In this document: piece after piece, positions 25,401 through 37,400 of the stretch
Position numbering within the stretch: the first letter of the stretch is position 1
How the letters are laid out: each line of letters starts with the position of its first letter
Assembly: GCF_902806685.2 (NCBI RefSeq)
Contig: NC_048541.1
Location: 16,378,662-16,442,661, forward strand
Direction: 5' to 3'
DNA from: Maniola hyperantus
Lineage: Eukaryota > Arthropoda > Insecta > Lepidoptera > Nymphalidae
DNA length: 64,000 nucleotides
Program-made: the position numbers and the translations under genes
The notes under the pieces: generated by a model
Told to the model about the DNA's origin: nothing
Database searches by the model: none
What the model saw: only the letters and a program-made list of their open reading frames with translations

Positions 25401-28400
25401 CATATGAAAGGTCTTCACCTGTGCATTCTAAAACAGATTTATTTTTATTTTTATGTATCATAGTTTTTGAATTATCCTGCAAAATGTTGAAAAAATACGG
25501 CTGTAGTTCGGAACCCTCATTGCGCGAGCCTGACTCGTACTTGGCCAATTTTTTAATCAAGGCTTCACTAATATAAACTTCTAGTGAGCTATCAACTCCC
25601 TATCTAGTATAGGTTTTTTTCGGAATCTAAGATACAAGGCATATTCCTCACAGGTACGCAGCAATCTACCTCTGCGCTGGCATGGAGACACTGCTAGAAG
25701 AGATAGCCTTGATAGCTGCCGGCACTGCTGTTGCGTCGCCCATAACGCCAGCAACCATCGACCATGCAGTCGCTAACTGTGCTGATCTATGGGGATTACT
25801 TCAGCCGTATAGCCATTTGAACGCGGGACGTGTTGCGTCAGGTAAGAGTACTCCTGCCGCGCGATTGCGGGAGAATGACAGCTACAATGCCACAATCGCA
25901 ATCATCTCTGATAGGTTAACGCTCGCTCACTATTGGCTACAATGCATTGTTGCAACAAGAATTGCACAAATTCAGCTAATCAGAACAATTGAGATTGTAA
26001 TAATGATTGATGCAGGTTTTAGACAATCGCCCTACTGTTGGTGATCGATTCATCTGATTTATTTATAATATCAAATCTGTAGGCTTATTTTGTTGACGGG
26101 GGAAATCTTCTTATGATACCTGATCTCTTTGGGGAGAGATCGGATTATGTGGGGTTTCTACCTATAAAAACGCCCTCGGTGGCAATCCTCAGCGCAAATT
26201 AAGAGACTCCCGCGGGAACTCTCAAGAACGTGCGCTGGGGTCTCTCTTTGCAATGCCCATTGGGCATATTCTGGAGGATGTACTCCCTGGCCTCATGTAC
26301 CTTGCATGTGGGCATGACAGCTTTTGCCACAGCAAGCTGTCGTCTTTCCAGGGTCGACAGCCACAGCCATACTCCAGCCACTCGTGACCCTGAGGTCCCA
26401 GGGCCCGGGACTACTGAATGGACGGATCAGAACGTTGATCAGCGCCGCCCTGATGTCTCCGCCTCCATCGGCTCGCTCGGGATGGCGCTCAGTGGCCTCA
26501 TTCTTGAACATTACTATTTCACAGAAGTATAGCATGATCCATTGGCCTCCAGTATTGTGGCTTTGACAGCAGCCGAATTTGTAGGCCTACCGTCGTAGTT
26601 AGAGAGCTAGAGTATGGTGATTACATTGATTGGCTGACTCTTTCAATATTGGCAGAAATATGCATTTGCAGCAAGACTACCAAAATGTGCATGTCGCACC
26701 AATCAGTCGCGAGCAAGCGCTCGCAAACGCACGCATTTACTTTCAGTTACTTATGCCGATACGATTTAAACACAAGCATGAAACACTCGCCGTAGTGAAA
26801 TGCAAGAACTATACCATACAAAGTAATAATTTTGATAGTCTGATGTTTATTATTTGCAGGGGCCCTGTCGCTTTCACGATGGGAATCCATGAGTTCGTTG
26901 GGATCTGGATCATCCACCGGAGCGCCACGACCCGAGAACAGGGCACTAGGGTTGAGCCATGATTCTGGGATCACCACAAACGGCTCTGGTGAGGATATTA
27001 ACTTGAAATCATACTTGTACGAAAATTTTCTGAACTTACACTTGTTTTCTTTTTTTGTCTTTACTTCTTTTGTGAGCTGAATAAACTTTTATTTATTTAT
27101 TTATTATTTATTCAAATAAAGTGCTTTAGAATCGTCCACTAGTTTAATTTACCACCATCATCTTCGATCTTTGATCATCTTCCTAAACCTAAACTTGTTG
27201 TGATTTGCAGGAGGGTCAGGGACTTCAGCAGGGTCCAACAACAGCGGGGGATCCGGCACGTCAGTGCTGCTGACGACGTGCGCGGGGTCCGCTGCGGAGC
27301 TGCGCGCGGTGCTGCGGCAGGTCAACCCGCGACACCCGCCGCTGTCGCCCACTGCCGAGCGCGCTTTGTACTACTTCATGCGGTGCTCACAGGTATACTG
27401 CCGTGCTCAGAGGGTTGGGAATCAATCAGTACCCTTATTATCAGTACCCTTATTATAAATGCGAAAGTGTGTTTGTTTGTTGGTTTGTCCTTGAATCACG
27501 TCGCAACGGAACAACGTATTGATGTGATGTTTTGCGTGGGTATAGTTAAAAACCTGGAGAGTGACATAGGCTACTTTTATCCCGGGAAATCAATGAGTTC
27601 CCACTAGATTTTTAAAAACCTAAATCCACGCGTACGAAGTCGCGGGCATCAGCTCGTAAAGGACAAATATTAATTACTATTGTTGCTCTAACAAGTTTTG
27701 TTGTATCCAACAGTTAGAGCACACCTCAAGCGGCGCATCTGGCACAGGGTGTGGAGCGGCCGCGACCGGCGGGGCCGGGCTGTGGGGGGAGCGGGGTGCG
27801 GGTGCTCTGCCCCCCCTCGGGGAATGGGTGCGAGTTGCGAGAGCACACGCGGCATTGCGGCCCCCGCCCGCCGTGCCTGACGCCGACGACATATTGCAGT
27901 CCGCCAGACTGCTGTTACCTCACGCGGATTGCCCGCCCCGACCTGTGACGTGAGTCATCTTTAGCCTCTCGCCATATTGTTCTTAACGACATCATCCGGA
28001 GATCTCTTGCCACCGCTCATATACCTCATATCTGTACTAGAATCTATCGGTACCGATATCAGGTGACCTGATAGTTTATGACACTCGTTCCTTGGAAGAT
28101 GGGTAGGTCTTTTGTTTAGGATGCAACGTGTGCAGATACTTTAGCTGCATCTAAAGTTCTTTTGCACTCTCACTCATGGCGAGTGCAGCGACTACCAGCG
28201 CCGAACAAACCAAGAGGTGAAAGTATGAAAACCTTGACAGGAGCTTCATAATAATTGTGCTCTTTGGCGTGGAGACTTTGGCACCTAGGGTCCGAGGGCT
28301 AAAGCTATTTTTGAAGAGATTCCAAAAAAAGATATTAAGTCTACCGGATATACTAAGAGCTGGCTACTTTGGCCAAAGATTTGTTTGGTCTTCCAAAGGG

Positions 28401-31400
28401 TCAATATTGCCCTTATTTTAAACTTTAAAACAAACTTAAAAACCCTATATTATCCCCTCAAAGGTTGAATTTTCGAAAATCCTTTCTTTTTATCTGCATC
28501 CCAAATTTCAGCCCGATCCGTCCAGTATTTTGTAGCTGTGCGTTGATAGATCAGTCAGTCAGTCAGTCACCTTTTTCTTTTATATATATAGACTAACTCT
28601 TGTATCAGAATTTACGTATAACAATACTTACTTTAATATAATTCGCAGGTTAGAAGACGCGATAGAACCTGCATGGTCCCGTTGCCAACGAACCGCGGAC
28701 GAGCTGAGCCGGGCAGCATTGGGCCTGGCTCAGCGAGCGTTGCTCAGTGGAAGACCAGAGCTAGTCGGCGGAGTCAGGACGCTACTGCCGCCCGCTGGTA
28801 TAGACGCTACTGACGCTTCTGGACTCACTGCGCTGATGAAGGCATCTTTGGCTGGCGACGAACAAGTTGTTGCTGTAAGTATCCTTAGTTCCGTCCGCTG
28901 GAAAAACTTTCCAGGGCTAAACCACGTGAAACGCTGGTCAGATCCTTCAAAACGAGGTAGTCTCTGAGGTACCTATACGTCAGCTTACTGCAACCTCATC
29001 ATCATCGTCATAACTAACCGACATGTGTTCATGCTGGATGTTTTTGTAAGGACTTCCACAGGCCAATGTCTGGCGTCGCCTGAATCCAACAGCTCTCTGC
29101 GACTTGTTAAATGTTAATTCCGGTGCAAGCGCCATTCTAGTTCCTTTTGGGACCCTAACGTCTATCGGTTTTTCAAACTATGTGCCCTGAGCATTGCTAC
29201 TTCAGCTTCGCAGCCCGCTGAGCTATGACGGTTACTCTGGTTCTCATACGGAAATTCCGAGCATAGCTCTCTCCATCGCCCACTGAGTGACTCTGAGCTT
29301 TCTTATGAGGTCCATAATAGTTCGTGACCATGTCTCGGATCTATATGATTGTCAGCACTGTTCGACGACATGATTTTTAATGAAACACTCGCCATAAAAA
29401 TAACCTAGAAATAAATTAAGCTGCTTGGTTTTGCTTTTTGCTCACAGATGCTAATAGAAGCCGGAGCAGATCCCAACATCGAGACCGCGGGTGCGGCGGC
29501 GCAGCACTGCGCGCTGCTGTCGCCGCGGTCGCCCAGCCGGCCGCCGCATTCCCCCACCACACCCCACACCCCCACACCTGGATACACGCCGCCCACTGCT
29601 GGTAAACATACAATCCTGATATTGAATGGATGCCATCCTCAGCGAGGAAACAGCCTTTTAACGCTAAGACAACGTCATTATCCATTGCCCGATGACATTA
29701 AACATACCATTACAGTACCCGGCAGGAAATATTGCGCATCGAACGAGCGCAGCGCATTAGAAAGTGATAACGGTTACGTAGATCGTCGTCTCTGTCGTTG
29801 AGACCGACGAAACGTCACATAGATAATATGAGTAACAGAGACTATGCTCTACAAAACCGAGGGGAGCATTTAAATAAAATATCGAAGTAAGCTTAACAAT
29901 TATATACCAAAAACTAAAAGGATAAGACAAGGATTATTCCTATGTCAAGCAAGCTATTAAAATGAAGTCACTTGTCTCCCAGGTTGGACAGCGTTGGTGT
30001 ACGCGTGCAGCGGGGCGGGAGCGGCGGGCGCGGGCGCCGTGGACGTGGCGCGGCGCCTGCTGTCTGCGGGCGCCAGGGTGGACGGGGCGCCCGCCAGGGG
30101 CGACGACGTTTGCACTCTCACTCCTTTGCAGGTATGACTCTTGTTAAAATTTAACACGTTCAGTGCTCAACTCACACCGGTGCGTCGTGCGTAATGTGTG
30201 TTTAGGTCAAATTCGTCTAAGTTAATTTAGTTACAAGAATTCATACTTAGATGACGCTGTCTTCCTTTGTTTCGCGCCATTAAGAATTTAATTCCTGTAG
30301 CTGTAGATACCTACCATGCTACTGAATGTAATAAATCAGGTTAGTTCGATATCGAGATCTCTGCCTTGTGACTTGTTTCTACCTGTCTACAACTAACTAA
30401 CTAACTTTCATACAGCATCGGACCGAGGCATTGCCGTGTGTTCTGTACTGCGCTTGAATTTTCAAAGAAAAGTTTTCATAAAATCTCAATTAAAATTCAT
30501 GTCTATTCATCGGTAAGTAACTAATCAATTATCGGTCCTTTTTTAATCCATTCTAATCATTACCCCTATTATAAACGCGAAAGTGTGTTTGTTTGTTGGT
30601 TTGTTGGTTTGTCCTTCAATCACGTCGCAACGAAGCAACAGATCAACGTGATTTTTTGCATGGATAGAGTCAAAGACTTGGAGAGAGTGCTCACAGGTAT
30701 ACTGCCCTTCTCAGAGGGTTGGGAATCAATCAGTACCCTTATTATCAGTACCTACCCTTATTATAAATGCGAAAGTGTGTTTGTTTGTTTGTTGGTTTGT
30801 CCTTGAATCACGTCGCAACGGAACAACGGATTGATGTGATGTCTTGCGTGGGTATAGTTAAAAACCTGGAGAGTGACATAGGCTACTTTTTATCCCGGAA
30901 AATCAAAGAGTTCCCACGGGATTTTCAAAAACCTAATTCCACGCGAACGAAGTCGCGGACTTCAGCTAGTTGAATAATACAGAAAATGTACTGTACAGAA
31001 AATGTAATGTAATAATAGAGAAACGCTGATGTTGTATATATTTTTCAGGTGGCGTGCGGCGTCGGTAACTTGGAGCTTGTTCAGTTGCTGCTGTCGCATG
31101 GCGCTGATCCTTTCCTATCGACGCAACTAAACGACGCCCTGTGCTACTCCGCTGCGGCGCAATATGGCTGCTATAGGTATTTATTTTAACACTAAAGTGT
31201 TATAGTTGTTGCATTTCACGAAGGCGAGTGGCTCATGCTTGTGTGTAAGTCGTATCGGTAGGTATAAGTAAGGTACAGTAAATGTGTGCGTTTGTGAGCG
31301 CTTGCTCGCGACTGATTGGTCCGATATGCACGCACACTTACGCAATGTACGTGTATACGACGTAACCACAAATAAAGTTCACTCGCCTTCGTGAATTGCA

Positions 31401-34400
31401 AGAACTGTACTTAGGTTATATTTTTCAGACCTGCCATAAAAATGCTTGTTACTGAAAATCACGCTCTATCACACTACTAAAGATAGAAGTTTGATAGAGT
31501 ATAATCTAGTTCTATAAAATGAAATTTGCTCACAACTTAATTTCTTCTTCTTGAGTCATCTCACTGGATAGCCTGGATCTATTCTGAAACAAATTCGTCG
31601 TCTTCTTCATTCAACCAATTTTCGACCATCGACCATAACAAAAATCCATTGGAATCAAATTTTGTTTGCTGAAACAAAAAGCGTTCAGTTACGTTTGGCA
31701 AGCGTAAATCATTCGATGGATATTCCAGCTGTCATATTGTGTTCAAATAGAAACAATGTTCTATAAAAAATTCTTTCACAACAGCGCGGTAGCAGTATGC
31801 TGTACCCACGGTCGTCGAGCTTGTCTCCGAGCGGCAGTGAGAGGGGGAGCGCGGGGTGCGGGGGGAGGGGCGATCCTCTCGCTGGAGGAGGTGTTAGCGG
31901 AGGGGGCGCCACCGGCTTCGGGCAGGCCTCCCCCGTTCACCAAACAGCAGCAACGGGCGCTGCAGGACGCTATGTATTATGCTGCGGAGACTGATCATTT
32001 AGGTATGAACCTCCTTAGGTACGTTGACTTAGCGGAGGGGCAAGGGGGGGGGGGGGGCATACCTCCCTCGATCACGAAGGAACAGCAGTGACCGCTGCAG
32101 AATTTTTTCGTAGGGAAATCCGTCATGGATACCACGGGGCCTGGGGAGGCACAGAAGTTATGTCTAATAGTTTAATAGTTTAATAGTTTTTTATTTGCCA
32201 GAATGTGGTACAATTTGGTCTTAAATCTATTTCGAGCCCTTGACATTCAACCAATAATTTGGTGTGCAACTTATTATAGTAACTACATTATCATAGAATA
32301 ATAAGGTGTGAAAATTAACAATCAATAATCTACTTAACTTATTTATATTTAAATGTATCTATCTAGAAAGTACCTAATGTTAACAATATGATTTTATTTT
32401 CGAACTCGGTGGCTATGATTCTGAAACAAACTCGTTCGCGCAATCCAATCAGCGGCGTCTGCCGAAGTAGACCTGGCTCCGGTATCAATAAAAATAAACG
32501 TGAACCAGCCTCTCATCGATTTTCTAAAATTCCACTCTAGCAAAGCCGGGGTGAGTTAGCTAGTATTATCACTACCCATATTATAAATGCGAAAGTGTGT
32601 TTGTTTCTTGGTTTGTCCTTCAATCACGTCGCAACGGAGCAACGGATCGCCGTGATTTATTATTTATAGTTATAGTTTAAGACCTGGAGAGTGACATGGG
32701 CTACTTTTTATCTCAGAAAATCAAAGTATACCCACAGGATTTTTAAAAACCTACATCCACTCTAGCAAAGCCGGGGTGGGTCAGCTAGTTTATTATTAGA
32801 CTAGCTTATGCTCGCGACTTCGTCCGCGTGGACTACAAAATTTCAAAACCCTATTTCACCCCCTTAGGAGTTGAATTTTCAAAAATCCTTTCTTAGCGGA
32901 TGCCTACGTCATAATAGCTATCTGCATGCCAAATTTCAGCCCGATCCGTCCAGTAGTTTGAGCTGTGCGTTGATAGATCAGTCAGTCAGTCAGTCAGTCA
33001 GTCAGTCACCTTTCCCTTTTATATATATAGAAGATTACTTCAAGATTAATTTAGCCTCTAAAAATAAATCTATTTAGACATAACCCTCGAGCTGCGCGCG
33101 CTGGGAGTGCCGTGGTCTCTCCACGCGTGGACGTTGTCGCTGGCCGCAGCCGCAGAATCCGCGCTCGACCACGTCATAGATCAACTATTACAAGATTTCT
33201 TACAGGTATTACAGCTTTATTGTTATAATCATTATTTTCATTCTAAATAATATCTGTCCCGGCTGTACTCACGTGTGTAGTCAAAACCGCGGCGCGTGCG
33301 CGAACGGACTCCCTTGAAAAAGGACCCCGTATGGGTTCGAAACTAGTCGGGCTAACGTCGACTACACACGTGAGTACAGCCGGGACAGATATTATTTAGA
33401 ATGGAAATCACTCACGGTAGTTTAAATGCTAAAATCATTATCTTCTTCTTCATCTTCTAAAAGCCTCAGCATTGCGACGGTTTATTTTGCCAGTATCATT
33501 TTGACCAATTAAAATTTAAAAGAAAGCTCTTTTTGAAGAAATTGCGAAAAGAGTTATCGAGTCAACCGGGGACCCGAGAGCTGGCAGCTACCTTGGTCAA
33601 AGAATTAGTTTAGCCATCCAAAGGGGTAATGCTGCCAGCATCTTGGGTACAATGCCTCGCAGCGGTGGTCTCGACGAGGTTTTAGATTTAATTTAATTTA
33701 TTTTAGTTTTATTTTAATGTTTTTTTTTTTTTAGATTTAAGTTTATTAATAGTTTATTTGTTAACCATTGATATATTAAAAGAACTAGATATAATTTAAT
33801 AGTATTAGTAGATATTTACCAGTAGTTATTATAGCCCCTCTCTAGTATCTACTGGTAACTAGATAACAACATACCTATTCTTGGTTTGGAAATCTGTGTT
33901 GTGTTTCTTGCTGATTCTTCGTGGTAGGAATGGCATTCCGAACCAGTGGTAGATTCTTTTGACCATTCAAAAACACTTTTAAAAGTTTATTTGAATAAAG
34001 AATCTTATTTCTATTTGTAACTACTTACTCGATTCTGTTTCCAGGTGTGTCCGTCGGATGACAGTCACTACAGCAAGCAGTTCATATACGAGTGCCTCCC
34101 TCTGCTTTTCAATATTTTACGATACAGCAAGGTAAAACTAACAAAAATATTACAAATCTTAAAGATTTTTCATTAACGTCATCGATAAACATAAAAAATA
34201 TAGTTGGCCTAAGATGACACCCTTGTGGTACTCCTTTTGTTAGTGTTTCATTACTTAAAAGTGTAATTCTTGTATGTACCTACACGAAAAAAAATAGAAA
34301 GTTCAGACTGAGAACTCATTATTTGCTTGATGCTATAAATTGCATAATGCTTTCTCAGTATTGAAAAATGTACCATGTTCGCGCTTGTAGTAGTACTAGC

Positions 34401-37400
34401 ATAACCTAAAAGCTTTCATATGGCGTCAGTTTCAACACTGTTGCGGAATTGAACCAAAATGTGAATCATTGTGATCATCATCAATCATCAATCATTTTGA
34501 GGTAATTTTCGTTTGTATTTTTTTAGGTATAAATATATATCATTATTTACTAGGTTCTTTATTTTCATGACATTTAGAAGGAGGGCACCGTGCTTCTACT
34601 AGCGGACATCCTGTGCGCATGCTATGGCTGGGAGCCCGTGCCCGGGGTGCTGGAGCCGCCCCCCGCCGCGCCCACGCCGGCCCGCGTCGACCCCTCCTAT
34701 GTCAACAACCCCTCGCTCGCTGATGTTACTTTCAGGTACTATATAATATATCAGTACCCTTATTATAAATGCGAAAGTGTGTTTGTTTGTTGGTTTGTTC
34801 TTCAATCATGTCGCAACGGTGCAACGGATTGACGTGATGTATTGCGTGGGTATAGACAAAGACCTGGAGAGTGACATAGGCTACTGTTTATCCCGGAAAA
34901 TCAAAGAGTTTCCACGGGATTTTTGAAAACCGCAATTTTGCACGCGGACGAAGTCGTGGGCATCAGCTAGTCCATACTAATATTATAAATGCGAAAGTGT
35001 GTCTGTCTGTCTGCTAGCTTTTCACGGCTTAACCGTTCAACCGATTTTGACGAAATTTGGTACAGAGGTAGCTTGCGACCCGGGGAAGGACATAGGCTAC
35101 TTTTTATCCCGGAAAATCCCACAGTTCCCACAGGATTTTTAAAAACCTAAATCCACGCGTACGAAGTCGCGGGCATCAGCTAGTATGAAATAAATCGTCC
35201 TCTTCCTTGCGTCGCTCCCTCATCACTCCTCCTCCTCGTCCTCCTCCGATCGATGATCGTGAGCAGGAGGATCGTAGCTCCTTTCTTATAACATCCTCTT
35301 GATAATATTATTTTTCCAATGAAGCCCGTACTGCGCCGTGTGATAATCACAGGTACTATGTCAGAGTCGAGTACTTCCTTCTTGAGCGGAGGGAGCTTTG
35401 GTCTTATGAGTAGGAGGTCTTGGGTTCGATTCCCGATAGTACCAGGGGGCTAGGATAGTGGGAGGCTTCGGTCGTGACTAGTTATCACCCTACGATTTAG
35501 TGTTCCGGTATGATGCCGCGTAGAAACCGAGCAGAGGTATGGGTTTAATGAAACTGCCATACTCCTTCCAAGTTAGTTCGCACTCTGCTTCCATCTTAGA
35601 CTGCATAATCACTTACCACCAAGTAAGATAGCAGTCAAGGGCTAACTAAGCAAACTCCAGGCACGCAGATAGAATGTAGAATAGAATAGATTAGAAATAC
35701 ATTTATTGGTTGATCCAACACACGATAAACACAAATATTTACTTAAAAGCTAATCCAACAAATAGGTACCTAGTGTCCACAATGTATCGTGCCAACGAAA
35801 AGGCCCGAACTCAGCTGAATGTTGTGGGTACACAACATTGTAACCACAACGCTGGATATGGAATGATATAACCATTTGTTATACGTTTTCAGAGTGGAAG
35901 GTCGGCTGTTCTACGGACACAAGATCGTGCTCGTGTCGGAGTCGTCGCGGCTGCGCGCCATGCTGGCTCCGCCGCGCACGACGCCCGACGCGCTGCCCAG
36001 CAACGCGCCGCCGCTTGTGCAGATCAACGACATACGATATCACATATTTGAGGTATTACACGACTAGACTCACGTGATTAGCCGAAATAAGCTCGAATAG
36101 TTTCGAACCCGTCGAACAGCGGCTCCTTGCGACTCATTTGATGTCGTCTTTCCACCTAGTGGGGGGCATTCCAACGCTGCGTTTACCGGTGCGAGATCGC
36201 CATTGCAGCACCTTGGGGGCCTAACGTCTATCGGTTTTTCGAACTATGTGCCCTGTCCATAGTCACTTCAGCTTCGCAATCCGTTGAGCTAAGTATGTTG
36301 GTTACTGTGGATCTCCTCATTTCTGATTTGATCACGTAGAAAATCTCCAATCTTAGCTCTTTGCACTGCCCGCTGAGTGACCCTGAGCTTTCTTATGAGG
36401 CCCAATCATCATCATGATCAACCCATCGCCGGCTCACTACAAGCACGGGTCTCCTCTCAGAATGAGAAGGGGTTTGGCCATAGTCTACCACGCTGGCCAT
36501 GTGCGCATTGGTAGACTTTACACACCTTTGAGAACATTATGGAGAACTCTCAGGCATGCAGGTTTCTTATGTGCCCGGGATCGAACCTCCGACGTCCTAA
36601 CCACTAGGCTATCACAGCTATAAAACACTCAACGTTTTACAGCAAGTAATGAAGTACCTGTACTCTGGAGGCTGTTCCGGACTCGACATCCCGGAGACGG
36701 ACGTGCTGGAGGTCCTCGCTGCGGCGTCCTTCTTCCAGCTGCTGCCGCTCCAGAGACACTGTGAGGCGCGCGCTGCCAAATCTGTGGACCTGCATAACCT
36801 GGTCTCAGTCTACATACATGCCAAGGTATCTTTAGCATTTTGTTTATAAGCCTCCATTAATAAATTGAGTGCAGTAAATGCTGAGTGGAGTCCATTTTGG
36901 TACCACCACCACGCATCTTATTTTGAGTGTTTTCTTTAAATGTGGCACCAAAGAAACACTTTTTTTTCTTTCTTTTTTCTTATTTATTTCACTTGCTGAT
37001 GCTTTAGATCAGTGCCAACTGCCAAGAGTCCTAAATCCTAATATTGTGGAATAAATTTCCTTCCGCGTAAATTTTAAACAGAATTATTCAAGAGGGGGAT
37101 CAACAAATTCTTGAAAAGTCGGCAACGCATGGTGGTTCCGTGCAAATATTCACGGGCCGCGGTAAGCACTTAACATCAGGTGACTCGCCTGCTCATTTGC
37201 TCGTTATCAAAAAAAATTAAAAAGATATTTCGCTAGTTAATGTAACGATGGTAGGTACTTAAAAGGAAAAACTTAGGCAAGCCCGACCTCTATAACTTAA
37301 ATCCCATCTGTTTGTCTGTTTCTAAATTGGTTCAGTTCTTAAAATCAATGAGGGTAGGTATCACCGCACCTCTCAAAGTGCAATCTTCAGACTAAGCTGA

